Assembly: GCA_934047225.1 (NCBI GenBank)
Contig: OW203989.1
Location: 10,019,977 to 10,083,976, forward strand
Length of the DNA: 64,000 nucleotides
DNA from: Ypsolopha sequella
Taxonomy: Eukaryota; Arthropoda; Insecta; Lepidoptera; Ypsolophidae
Direction: 5' to 3'
In this document: positions 1 through 9,840 of the stretch, piece by piece
How the letters are laid out: each line of letters opens with the position of its first letter
Numbering within the stretch: the first letter of the stretch is position 1
Made by a program: the position numbers and the translations under genes
Notes under the pieces: generated by a model
Seen by the model: only the letters and a program-made list of their open reading frames with translations
Databases searched by the model: none
What the model was told of the DNA's origin: nothing

Positions 1-563
1 TTCAGTCAATTACGTAGATAATAAGTATTGCAATGTCACATTGACACGTGGCGTGGAAGTCATAATTATTGGGAGCGAAAAAGAGACAAGACCTATATGT
101 TGCTGTGCGTTGTCGTCCCGTGCGATGTCCGTCGTGCGCTAACGCCGACGCGACACCACGGAACACTTTTCGCGGCACTGAGTTCAGGTTGGCAAATTAG
201 CCAAGTTTTAACGTGCCACTCGCGGATCGTCTATAACATATCCACACTTTCTTCTATTATCATTGGCTTAGAGCATTACATGTGTGGCTGACAAACCACA
301 GCCAAGCCCTACCATCCGTAGAATTACAATAGGATTTGCGAGTTAGTTGCATTACTCTACTCTTAGGTTAGTTGGATCTTGTCCCGGTTGGCCCTAGGCT
401 GCGCCTGCCTGCCGTATTTAGAGCAGTTTCAATTCAAGTGCTGTTGGGAAAGGACCATAGATAAGTATAAAGGACCTTTTGGAAAGTAATGTATGATGTC
501 TGTGTGCGTTAGCAATGCTGACGGACGGAAGTGCGTGAGTGTGTGTGTACTTCGGTTGTTGTT
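1..563. other. Unassigned intergenic sequence
   Basis: I see no gene or recognisable repeat here. Short open frames exist, but none has a domain, codon bias or homologous-looking motif. A modestly GC-richer patch lies near 376-420. Confidence 0.5.
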
Positions 564-1461
564 AGGGTTCCTTATCTTAAAATGAAAAAAACGGAACCCT
601 TTTTTATTTATTTATTTATATTTAAGGAAAACTAACAGCACAAAGCACCTAACTTGAAAAATAAACAGATCGAACAATTTACAGCCACTTTACAATTTAC
701 TAATAGGATCGCTTTGTTGTCCGTCTGGCTGTCTGTCTGTCACAACCCTTTTGCTCACCCGTATGAGATATCAAGTTGAAACCGATACCTTTACATAAGT
801 CTATGGCCCCATGGTGCTGTAAAACAAATCAGGCTTCTAACTCGACGCGAAATAAAGTTATTGCACTTTACAAAATCAATTTCATAAAATTTTTTGACAA
901 TCGCAGTGGAATCAAAACCTACAGGGCACTTCCATTCACTGATATTTTATTTTATTTAGGTCATAAACTAATAAATATATTTACAACTTAAATGAAAAAA
1001 AAGTAACTTAATTTAAAACTAAATAATCCTAAAATAAAAACTTCCAGTTGACTTAGAAACTTGAAATTTCGTTTACAGGTAGATCTTATAGCACACTCAT
1101 AGGAAAAAATCTGAAGATTACAAATGTGATTATAAGTTTTTTTTTATTGCGAAATCCATCGCTTTGAATGCTCTAATTATTATAAGAGTTCAATATGATC
1201 GCAGGTTCAAATTCTGGGCCGAGGAAATTTTTCAAAAATATTTGTGCTTTTTATATTTGTTTCTGATTGATTGCAAGTTTTTAATGTAAGTTTGTAAATT
1301 AAATTAAAAATATTTAATTATTATATATGACCAACTTAATAAGACCCTTTAGATACACAGAGTTTAATAGATCCTAAGTGTCAAGTTAAGTTGGACACTT
1401 ATGTTGTGTGGTGGTAAGAACCCTATGTGCGCGAGTCCGACTCGCACTTGGCCGGTTTTTT
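564..1461 (+). repeat. Dispersed repeat, GTTCC...CTTGGCCGG family, interrupted copy
   Basis: The left end reads AGGGTTCC and the right end CGAGTCCGACTCGCACTTGG followed by CCGGTTTTTT. The same ends occur at 24800-25328, 34648-34903 and, reversed, at 55485-55663. The right end contains the small palindrome CGAGTCCGACTCG. An internal stretch about a Gs/CTGTCTG-rich segment (720-760) also recurs in the family. This copy is inflated by a tRNA-like repeat at 1149-1290. The family is non-coding and common in lepidopteran genomes. I do not assign it to SINE, MITE or Helitron. Confidence 0.55.
1149..1290 (+). repeat. tRNA-like SINE/MITE-type repeat, degraded copy
   Basis: It starts GCGAAATCCATCGCTTTGAA and carries a box-B-like GCAGGTTCAAATTC. 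It then continues through TTTGTTTCTGATTGATTGCA. The same order is seen at 59641-59851 and, reversed, at 30291-30516. This copy has lost most of the box A half. It sits inside the preceding dispersed repeat. Confidence 0.5.
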
Positions 1462-1589
1462 AGACTTCAATTTTCTATTATTGATAGCATTTTGGAATGA
1501 ATAGTTAGGAATGTATTTTAAACTTAGAATAATTACGTAATTAATTCATTAATTATTCTAAGATTTTAAATAATACCTTTTTTCGTGCT

Positions 1590-1700
1590 CTTAAGAGTGG
1601 GACCAACACTACCAACTTTTTTATTACCCGTCCGGCGTCCGGCACAAAAAGTAAAGTCTTTATAGCTTTTGATAGAGGCGACTATAAATTGGCTCATTTG
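1590..1700 (-). repeat. Fragment of a TTAA-ended element
   Basis: CTCTTAAGAGTGGGACC is followed by AACTTTTTTATTACCCGTCC. Reversed, this matches the right end of the element at 61439-61947 (GGACGGGTAATAAAAAAAGT ... CCATCCTCTTAA). It is a decayed terminal fragment. Confidence 0.4.
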
Positions 1701-2154
1701 TCTTCAACGGGTAATAATTTTTACTGAAATATTTTGCAGGGAAAAAAATTTAATTAGTAGATTGAGTTCATATTTCTCTTACATATATAATGAAAAAAAA
1801 AAAAAAAATTGATATCTTAACCGCGTTCTTTTGCGGAATGTTTAAAAACAAAACTAAAATAGGTTGGAAATGTTTTTTTTTTAGATATATCTATCTTAAG
1901 ACATTGCTTACAAGTATGGACAGATCATATATATTTTTTTATTTAAGGAGACTCCTTATTTCTTCCAAAGAACCCTCGAAAGTCTGGCGTTGTTCATGTT
2001 CAAGGGTCATGTCCATCCTTAAAGCGCACTTCCTAACTAACACCAACTTGTTGCTTAAAAGCTTTGGAGCGTATATAATTGTAACCTCTCTATATCCTGC
2101 TCTAGAACCTTAAAGCAACAGCTCTGGCGCTAAAAGGGCACATCGCATAACAGG
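1701..2154. other. AT-rich sequence with no identified feature
   Basis: The stretch holds homopolymer A and T runs (1791-1808, 1870-1880). An open frame over 1790-2113 is low complexity at its start and resembles nothing I recognise. Confidence 0.5.
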
Positions 2155-2300
2155 GGATCTAAAAAGGCCGACTTGGATGAATCATAAAATCATTTGAAAG
2201 TAGGATAGAGTCCAGAGTTTTTTTACGCGTGCAAAAGAGAAGACATTAGAACAGAATCATAATGTGATTCATGCAAAACGGCGTTTTTAGAGAACCTGGT
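2155..2300. repeat. MITE, GGATCTAAAAAGGCC family, copy 1
   Basis: The ends are inverted: GGATCTAAAAAGGCCGACTT on the left and GGCGTTTTTAGAGAACC on the right, with GAATCAT/ATGATTC-type subterminal inverted repeats. A second copy lies at 21711-21859. There is no coding capacity. Confidence 0.65.
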
Positions 2301-2492
2301 CTGGAGCGTATCCGATTGTACCTGAAGGTGAAAATAGTAGCTCTTGCAGCCCTTATCGTTCACTTTGACCAGTGAACGATTTAGTGAACCAAATTGTCGT
2401 TTAATTCATTCATTTGGGTCTTGTGCGGTGCTAATTTGGGGCATTGGATATTTTGTTAGTATTTTATTTCTAGTGCATCTTCAGTTATTTTT

Positions 2493-2598
2493 ATGTAGTT
2501 TTAGTTCATTAAATAGTAACAATAAAAAGGCAAATATCTTAAGAAAAAAAATATTTTCGCCTTTTTTATTATTACTATTTAATGAACTAAAACTACAT
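2493..2598. repeat. Hairpin (inverted repeat, about 39-bp arms)
   Basis: The left arm 2493-2531 (starting ATGTAGTTTTAGTTCATTAA) and the right arm 2559-2598 are near-perfect complements, separated by about 27 bp. It is either the remnant of a small foldback element or a very short MITE. Confidence 0.7.
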
Positions 2599-3262
2599 TA
2601 AAAACCTTATTAAAAAGAGACATAATTATGTGTATATTTATCAAAAAATCTTATTATACAGTTATTTTTATGATATTTTGAAACCATTTTGGAAATTAAA
2701 TCAGTTTTACATGTAGGTGCATATGTGGAAAAATAATTTTACCGACAGTAATAGTTTTTTTTCAAGATTTTCATGCAATAACAACTTAAATCTCACAGGT
2801 ACGATAGTAGGAAGTATTTTGATAGATAGAGGCCTGGCCATGAAAAATAAAATGCATACATTTTTACAAAATTTACAAATTTTTTGCAAAAACAACTTCC
2901 ACGCGACTACGAGCTACGCCGTGGGCAAATAGGTAGACTCAATAAAACCAAACATATCTTTTTTCAAGTTTAATTTCAGCAACAACAAAAGCGCGAGCGT
3001 TGATGTCTTTTGGTCTACCGAAGTTTATTGAAAGAGTATTTGATCTTAGAGGATACAAGATATGTATACTCTAACTAAGATATTGATGTAATATTTCCTA
3101 AGTCTTCTGAGCCCTTGAAGTTAATTAAACATTTATTTTTTGATTCACGAATAAAAACAAAAACAATTTTGAATTTGTTTAAAAAATTGGATATATATTT
3201 TTTCTTAATTTTTTTTATCGTATTATAAAGCTGAACTGTTGAATTTGTTTAATACAAAAATA
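2599..3262. other. AT-rich sequence with no identified feature
   Basis: Overlapping open frames on both strands at 2707-2932 have no recognisable domain and reflect AT-rich composition. I see no repeat boundary here. Confidence 0.5.
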
Positions 3263-3310
3263 CTCAACTGATGCCGGGTCCAGATCGGACCCGAAATATA
3301 TCATCTTGAG
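3263..3310 (+). ncRNA. Hammerhead-ribozyme-like motif, copy A
   Basis: CTCAA (3263-3267) pairs with TTGAG (3306-3310) as a putative stem I. CTGATG (3268-3273) is followed by CC, then a stem II GGGTCC/GGACCC closed by CG with loop AGATC. GAAA (3293-3296) and a short AT/AT stem III lead to a UC at 3304-3305 just before the stem I 3' strand. This is type-I hammerhead order. The canonical A9 is absent (CC instead), so catalysis is uncertain. Copies B (21208-21252) and C (19545-19582) share the core with different but compensating stems. Confidence 0.45.
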
Positions 3311-4009
3311 ATTACTTTACAGTATTTATATTTGTATTATCCTATCTTTCAGTACATTTACATTTAAAAAAACAAAAAACATTAAAAGCTGTTGTAGCGT
3401 ATTTAATTTTAAAAACTTAACATAAAAAAACTATAAAAAAAATATGCAAGCAGAACATTTATTACGATTTTTCCAAAAGTTCGCTTAGTAATTTTCCTGC
3501 AAAAATGCAAAGAAAAAAAAATAATAATAGAAAAAAAAGTATTTGAACAAAAAAAAATGTTATAGCTTGCTACACAGTTTTTTAGCTCACATAACCACAA
3601 TTTTACACAAAATATTTTATTGAACATCAGTCAAGTGCAGATCTGCAAGCTGCAACGCGACGCACTTAGATATCATATAAACAAAATATACAAAAAAAAT
3701 AGGGTCTTTGAGAAAATGTCAAGGTAAGTCTTTGTGAATTCATAAAGTAGCACCAATAATAATTATATCGATTTTAGAATGACGTCCCCGTGGCGCCTTA
3801 ATTAGAACGCTACGACGATATTTCGTAGCATTCGTAACCGCGTAGCAGTCGTAACGGCGCATGCGCTATAATCTCGTTCTTCGAAAATAATTATGTTTTA
3901 TCTTCTCTTATACTAAAATAAGGTAATTACAACATCAAAGGCAGTTTTATAAGTACCTACACTGTTTGAACGATGTTATAGTAATACATTTTACATTATA
4001 ACACTGCAA
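3311..4009. other. AT-rich sequence with no identified feature
   Basis: It contains long A/T runs and a short GC-richer patch near 3785-3875. There is no coding evidence. The minus-strand frame at 3409-3627 is low complexity. Confidence 0.5.
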
Positions 4010-4345
4010 TTCTGCGCTGTGATTGGCCAAATTTATTATAAAACCGCTAGAGATGGCTCTCTAATAACATTCACGAGGAATAAGATCCGCTCTTATTTAT
4101 CAAGCCACGCCCTCTTTTCTCCTTGTGGCTTCTGATTGGCCCTCAGGCAGCAATATCGGATCGTTTAATTTTTCATGAAATTTTTAGTTGAAAATATTAC
4201 AACTACATTACATAATATAAATTCAATAATAAATCACGCGAAAATTATATTTATGATGGTTGTAGATAAAATATTGTATATAACTGGATATAGTTAGACA
4301 TCGGGACACTCGTGCAGTCTATGCCTATGTGTCCCACTCTATGTT
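4010..4345. repeat. Dispersed repeat (GCTGTGATTGG family), copy 1
   Basis: It matches 48766-49080 in the same orientation. Both contain GCTGTGATTGGC, TTTATTATAA, ACCGCTAGAG, AAGCCACGCCCTCTT, a second CTGATTGG, and a distal block around GTCC/ACATTAT. It is non-coding. The right end runs into the palindrome at 4343-4411. Confidence 0.6.
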
Positions 4346-4411
4346 TTACATTATATCACAGTTGGTATGGTATCAGATACCATACCAACTGTGATATAAT
4401 GTGAAACATAA
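4343..4411. repeat. Compact palindrome, about 34-bp arms
   Basis: ATGTTTTACATTATATCACA plus GTTGGTATGGTATC, a single-base centre, then its near-perfect reverse complement. The transcript would fold into a tight hairpin. The arm sequence continues the preceding dispersed repeat, so it may be that repeat's terminal inverted repeat in a head-to-head arrangement. Confidence 0.75.
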
Positions 4412-4642
4412 CTTTTTGCTGGAAAAGCAAGCAATTGGTCTAGAATAACAATAAAAAAAATATGAAAATATTTAAATATCACTTTGAAAAAAAAAAGTTT
4501 GTATAGGAAATTTTCACTCTAGGGTAGACATTGTCTACCCTGGCGTCATACAATTTTTTTTTTTTCAAAGTGTAAAATAAATTTTTTCATATTTTTATTA
4601 TTGTTGTTCTTGACCAATTGTTTGCTTTTCTAGCAAAAAGTT
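4411..4642. repeat. Foldback/MITE element, about 100-bp imperfect arms
   Basis: The outer arms AACTTTTTGCTGGAAAAGCA and TTTTCTAGCAAAAAGTT are inverted. The arms continue through CCAATTG-type, ATATTTTTATTATTG and CACTTTGAAAAAAAAA motifs to a central GGGTAGACA/TTGTCTACCC hairpin. It is non-coding. Confidence 0.7.
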
Positions 4643-4717
4643 CTGTGCACGCCACTGGGTATCACATACTTAATACATTCCTAAATACATAAGGTATAAT
4701 AAAGTTAAGTCGACCAG

Positions 4718-4949
4718 CGGGCCTATTATGTATCTCTAGTTGCCAACTGGACTAGGTGCCTATCATCAAAAGCATAAATATACTATCGAATTTCGATTGT
4801 CTAAGGATATGTTCGCATTTGAAATGACGTCACAGTTCGTAAATAGTTCAATATCTTCTAAAGGCAATTTTGAAAGTTCTGTTTTTATATATGTTTTTGA
4901 CGATAGGCACCCTGTCCAGTTGGCAACCTTAGATACAGAATAGGGGGGC
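4718..4949. repeat. MITE, GCGGGCCTATTATGTATC family, copy 1
   Basis: Long terminal inverted repeats: GCGGGCCTATTATGTATCTC at the left; GATACAGAATAGGGGGGC at the right, with GTTGCCAACTGGAC and CCTATCATCAAAA inside each arm. A second full copy is at 53987-54219 and a left-end fragment at 40788-40890. The open frame it contains is incidental. Confidence 0.75.
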
Positions 4950-5155
4950 AGGCCGCCCTAGAAGGACGTATGCTGACCAAATTGGTGACATATTGAAAAA
5001 GTGCAATGTCTAAAGTACCCGGAATAGACGAGCTTGTATGACTAGATTGATGGATGTGGAAGAGGTCAAAAAGTATGTCAGGATCATAGGAGATGGAAAT
5101 CTGTAGTCTCTGCCTACCCCTTTGGGACACCGGCGTGTGTATATGTATGTATGAT
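4950..5155 (+). pseudogene. 3' end of a non-LTR retrotransposon (RTE-like), fragment
   Basis: Read in shifting frames, it gives remnants such as TYADQIGDILKKCNV and RWKSVVSAYP, typical of the extreme C terminus of an insect LINE ORF. A GTGTATATGTATGTATG simple tail follows. Related pieces are at 40058-40135 (plus) and 58190-58620 (minus). It is interrupted by stops and is only the 3' tip. Confidence 0.55.
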
Positions 5156-5490
5156 GTATAATAAATTCATTCAAATTAAATAATTCCATTAAAATATAGG
5201 TAGAATAATTTCATAAAATTAATCAGTCGTGGAACGGTATAACTTCCTTGCAACGGAATGCAAATTATTCGCTGCATCGTGCTATTGATGTATTTATTAC
5301 TGCAAATGCCAATAGAATTTTAAAAAAATGATGCAATATTTACACCTACATATTTTTTATTTTATTTGTTTGTTACGCGTAACCGCTCTGAACTCTACAC
5401 AAAAATCATTTGTTTAAAAGGACCCCATACCACAGCAATCTGACCATTCGTCTAATTTAATATAACATACTCAAAACGATTTTATACCCT
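5156..5490. other. AT-rich sequence with no identified feature
   Basis: No gene or repeat was recognised between the LINE tail and the LTR element target site. Confidence 0.5.
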
Positions 5491-5495
5491 ACACC

Positions 5496-6223
5496 TGTTG
5501 CGGCCTTTAGGAATGGTAGAAAAATATTACACGCAACATAATATTATAAACAGTAGGTCTACTAGAAGCTATAGCGACTAGGAGGCGAAACACTCCTTTT
5601 CATCTTTGTTACAATTTATAATACAAGAGAGAGAGCCACCATTGCATCAGGCCTTCGCCTGATGTTGACAATGGTCGACGTACAGCAAGCTGTACCAACT
5701 CTCTCGGAGCTCCCATGTTCCGAGGGACAAGTTTACCTCCTAGTGAACACTGAGCACGCGGAACCTTTATGTTCCGTAGATGGACCTCCTACCTCCCCTA
5801 CAGTCCAACCCATGCCACCAGCTGGTATCAACTACCCATCTAGAGAGCCACGACGGAATCGTGGCCTCCAAGACGCACTGATACCAGCACATAACCAATT
5901 CATCTCGCCTCCCAGTCACCACCACTTTCTAATGTTATGAGCAACATGATTAGGTGCTATTACTCACCAGGGTGACTGTTGATTAAAGTATTCGCACGCA
6001 GCCACGTAGGAAACCTGGCTCGTGCGCACGAGGCAGATGCAGAGACTGTCCTCTCTTCACGGGCGCAAGCAAAATGTGGTCCAATTCACATTCAGGCGGG
6101 TAAAAAAGACGGGTAAGCCAAAGAAAAGAAAAAGTGTTGCTAGCACAAAACAAAGTTGCGTTCAAGATGTATTTTCACTCACCAAACGCTTTCATAGGAC
6201 CGAGTTCGCGGTAATCCGCGACA
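5496..6223 (-). repeat. Left LTR (3' LTR of the minus-strand element)
   Basis: It starts TGTTGCGGCCTTTAGG and ends GTAATCCGCGACA, with a constant offset of 8073 bp to the right LTR and no difference noticed by eye. An internal hairpin CATCAGGC-CTTC-GCCTGATG lies near 5644-5663. Open frames in the LTR occur identically in both copies and have no recognisable domain, so they are not annotated as genes. Confidence 0.92.
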
Positions 6224-6229
6224 CTCCCC
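6224..6229 (-). promoter_or_regulatory. Candidate polypurine tract
   Basis: On the minus strand GGGGAG directly abuts the TG of the left (3') LTR, where plus-strand DNA synthesis would be primed. Confidence 0.55.
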
Positions 6230-6344
6230 AAGGCGAAAACAAGTTATAATAAGGCAAAAAGCTGGATCGTCTAATCGGCAATTTTGTCTCTTACCCGAAT
6301 TCTAAAATGAAAGGCAGCTGCCTCTTCGAATTCAGTCACCTCCT

Positions 6345-7152
6345 CTCATGATTCCTCTACACTATCACTGATAACTGGTGCCTTTGAGTCACCAAGAGAG
6401 GCCTGCTCAGGTTCCTTATCTTCCATAACAAAATCTTCATTAATATTAGAGAGATCTACTTCTAATGCACACATGTGACGAATGGAAACAGATAAGTTCA
6501 GTATTTACAACTTCCATCTGAACTTGTGATAAGGGAAGATACCTATTTTCCCAACCTTCCAGTTTCCTCTGCTGTCAGGTCATTCACCACCTCGAGGTAA
6601 ACAGACAAATAAAAAGGCAAATCCATCGCTTTCCTTGTCACGCCTTCTGTCGAAATACAGATATGTGTATGTATGTATATATTTCCCTAGATATGTAAAA
6701 GTATAGTAAGTAAGTGTGTGGTCTTTCGGCAACAGAATTTGATAATTTTTATCATCGTATTTGTCCAAACGACCTTCACATCTGAGGATACTATCTATGT
6801 CTGTAAATAGGCAGAGGTTTCTTGACAGGTGTTCTTCTGGAAAGAATTCAGACTGTATTTTTTTTATACTATTTACATTTTCATTTACAGAGTCTACCTG
6901 AGATACTGGCATTGAAAACCCGAGGACTGGACTATCTTCATCCATACTTTCCTCTCCATAGGCTTCACTTTCTTTCATAGGCACATCTGAACCGTCACTA
7001 CTTTCCTCTCCATAGGCTTCGCTCTCATTCATAGGCACACCTGGACCGTCACCAACGTCCAGGACTTCCCCAACCAAAAAAAAAAAAATGCTCTCTTTAG
7101 TAACTTGTTGGCCAATTTTTATCTGTCCAGGAACTCTGGGCCATAAAACCAC
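6345..7152 (-). pseudogene. Bel/Pao-like pol remnant with acidic repeats
   Basis: A 190-residue minus-strand open frame (6580-7152; the first ATG-like start is not established) contains LRCEGRLDKYDDKNYQILLP followed by KDHTLT. This resembles the segment between RNase H and integrase in Bel/Pao polyproteins (pattern L-R-x-x-G-R-L ... x-P-I-L-L-P). Before it lies an acidic stretch in which a unit containing ESEAYGEES is duplicated. Downstream on the same strand (6345-6480) another frame is rich in E/D. No protease, RT or integrase catalytic core is visible. It is a degenerate or chimeric remnant. The family call is tentative. Confidence 0.45.
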
Positions 7153-7429
7153 ATGTCTTGTTTATATGTTCAAATTTCTGGCCTCGTAGCAACACCGGCC
7201 GTGTTTGCTTTAATATTCACATGGCTTAGTTATAACTCTTTGTTTAGCTTGATTTCGTTCACTCATCGTTGGACGAATGGAGGTAAGAGTTTATTACTAG
7301 TCAGACATAGAACTTGGCGTGAAATTTCAAGATCTAAAATGCCTTTAAAATACTTACTTCCGATCAAGTATCGGAGTTCGCATTTAGACCCTTTAATTTT
7401 TTACCCTTTACATTAATAATATTGCTACA

Positions 7430-8190
7430 GTGTAAGTGATCTCTTTTTCATGTCACTAACTGTATGCTGATGATACAAAAGATTTTTAAGCTTATCTCAT
7501 GCCAAGATGATTGTTCTCGGCTTCAAAATTATTTAGATAGTTTTTCAGATTTCTGTGCTCACAATCAACTTTTGCCTAACTCAGATAAATATTACACAAT
7601 CACCTTCTCGCGTAGACACAACACGTTTATTTAGAGCTACAACTTCAATGGTACACTCATGAAACGGTTAAATTTTAAAACTCATTTAGACAAAATTACT
7701 AAAAAGGCATACAAGCAACTAGGTTTAATTCTCCGTCTATCTAAACCATTTAACCGCGCAAGTACCCTCAAAAACTTTATTCTATGCATATTTGCGTAGG
7801 TAGCATCTTAGAATTTGGTAGTGTATTGTGGAGCCCTCAATATTCTGCTCATATCACCCATTGAAAAAATTCAAATTGGGATTTTGAAGTCACTCAATCT
7901 CCGTACTGGACAACATTTCACCGGTTACGTTAGCCCGGCCAAATGCCATAACATTGCTTTTCTTGAAATAAGATGCCTCATTTCTCTACAACATTGTAAA
8001 CAATCACATAGACTCGACCATTTTGTTTAAAAAAAGTAAGGTTTCGTGTCTCGCGGATTACACAATATAGTATTATGATATCTATGGGATCACGAAAGAC
8101 ATTTTCTGTAAGCCTGAGCAGAACTAATTATGCCAAGAATACTTTCTTTAGGCGTTCTTCAAACTATTATAATAAACAATTATTGGGTAA
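7430..8190 (+). pseudogene. Degenerate non-LTR reverse transcriptase C-terminal region
   Basis: In changing plus-strand frames one reads YADDTK (the RT active-site box, near 7460), then NYLDSFSDFCAHNQLLPNSD, KYYTITFSRR, NGTLMKRLNFKTHLDKITKK, AYKQLGLILRLSKPF and ILEFGSVLWSP. A jockey-like C-terminal tail follows (NTFFRRSSNYYNKQL near 8130-8185). This is the order of a LINE RT thumb and tail region. Multiple frameshifts and stops make it dead. Its orientation opposes the surrounding LTR element, so it inserted into that element's lineage. Confidence 0.65.
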
Positions 8191-8191
8191 T

Positions 8192-8377
8192 TTATGTTGA
8201 TATTTTTGCACTTTCTCTTTCGACATATAAGAAAAAAAAAATTGTTAAAATTTTGTTTGAGTACCATGGGTCTAATTCTTGAGAAATGTTTTGTTGAGAA
8301 CTATCTTTCACACAGTGCGTTCCGCATGGCGCTAATACTAATAGTGCCAACACTACCATCAAACTCCTCACGCCCAT
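8192..8377 (-). CDS. Hypothetical small ORF with signal-peptide-like start
   Basis: From the ATG at 8375-8377 the frame starts MGVRSLMVVLALLVLAPCGT, a basic n-region, hydrophobic core and small residues before Cys, as in a secretory signal peptide. About 40 further residues follow and then a stop. I see no convincing splice donor and no recognisable mature domain. It could be a captured or decayed exon or chance. It lies inside the LTR element. Confidence 0.2.
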   Translation of the reverse strand: MGVRSLMVVLALLVLAPCGTHCVKDSSQQNISQELDPWYSNKILTIFFFLYVERESAKIST

Positions 8378-8674
8378 CACGTGTCATTCCGAAAGAACAA
8401 AAAAAAAATGGTGTCCATCACCTGCGTATCTACTTCAGTAAATAATGTATCACTTTGATAAAATAGTGTATAATTTTTGGAATCCCTTTCTAGGGACGAC
8501 TGGAGAAATTCGGCTCGATAGAAACATTTATTGAAATGAGCTCCCTATCGACTTCTATCCTCCCGGTTTGACAATTTAGAATGACACTATGGACCGCAAT
8601 AACATTTTATTAGATGGGTCTTAACGGTATCTAAGACTTGGTTAAGCGAAATTCTGACAGCTACCTTAGTACAT

Positions 8675-8850
8675 TCTATATTAATAAAATAAAATAAAAA
8701 AAAACGACTTCCTGCCACTCCTCCACGAATCCGCCCCTCTCACACTGAGGGTTCCCTCGCATATGGAGTAACAAGGATGCCAAAATTTCCACATATCGCC
8801 TTAAACCCATGGTCCATTCGGAACTCTTTTGAACGCGACATGGACTGTGA
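8675..8850 (-). repeat. Dispersed repeat segment shared with 53838-53970
   Basis: On the minus strand it carries TTAAGGCGATATGTGGAAA, CTTGTTACTCCATATGCGA and AACCCTCAGTG...GAGGG...GGATTCG. These also occur in order at 53838-53930 (plus). A weaker relative is at 47430-47500. It is non-coding. Confidence 0.5.
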
Positions 8851-9840
8851 CACTTGAAAATTACGGAATTTGTAGAAATTAATTTATGATACTTGAATAC
8901 AAAGGAAAACCACTTTACTAGGTCCAAGAAGTAATTTCTTCCAATTACAATCACTGAATCATGGCTTAATAACAAAATCTTATGCTCCGAATAACCTATT
9001 TTAAAATTGCCTCCGGCTGGCAGTCACTTTTAATAGATCGCTCACAGTGTTGTGAAGCATGGGCGATGATAGCACAGCATGGCGTCGTTAATGACGTCTT
9101 AGTGACCATAGTAGGGCCATCAATCGTTATTGGGCTCACAGTGGCTCGGAATGACGCGATATAATCGATTATATCGTGATTCGGAACAATTCCGAACCTT
9201 TACGTTACTTTTAATAAAAAATATTTAAATATTATCCAGCAAACAAAAAAAAATATCGTGAAACAGAACGCATCCAAGAATGTTTTCGTTGGTCGTGTTG
9301 GCCTCGCCTCAGATAGTCGTTCAAGAACTCACACCGAGTTGAGCCTCCCACCCGGGTCGCAACACTAACCCGTTCAAAAATGAACTCGCGTCTCAACACC
9401 GACCGTCCAAAAATGACAGCGTCGCTACACTGGTGTCGAACTCCTCAACATCAACTCCGAGCAGGGCTCGCAAGGTTCGTACAGGCTCCAAACGTCACCC
9501 GACATTCACGTCAATTTTCTTAAATGACATGACGCTAATTTTCGCACCGAGGGGGCCCTCTCAACGTTACAGTTGATATATTTACGTTAAATTTCTTACA
9601 GAGGGGGCCCTCCCAACGTTATTATACTAAACATAATGCAAACATGACAACTGACGTTTGGAGCGTCACTACACGACAAAACCCGTTCAAAAACTCAGCG
9701 CTACAACCCCAGTGCTCATACCCAGCCCAGGATTATTTAATGAACGCACTTCAGGTGTTGGCGCACTTGATTTTGTGACCTGACACAAATTGACAGACGC
9801 GACGACCGCGCGAAAATCTGTCACTTTATTGTATCGTATA
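8851..9840. other. LTR-element interior, GC-richer unassigned stretch
   Basis: A palindrome CGATATAATCGATTATATCG lies at 9161-9180 approximately. Two near-identical blocks GAGGGGGCCCTCYCAACGTTA occur near 9549 and 9601. Otherwise I recognise nothing, and there is no coding frame of note. Confidence 0.45.

Noticed and set aside
5662..6249. Open frames in the left LTR (repeated identically in the right LTR at 13735-14379)
   Set aside because: They are contained in the 728-bp LTR, overlap on both strands and have no recognisable domain. Their repetition reflects LTR identity, not two genes.
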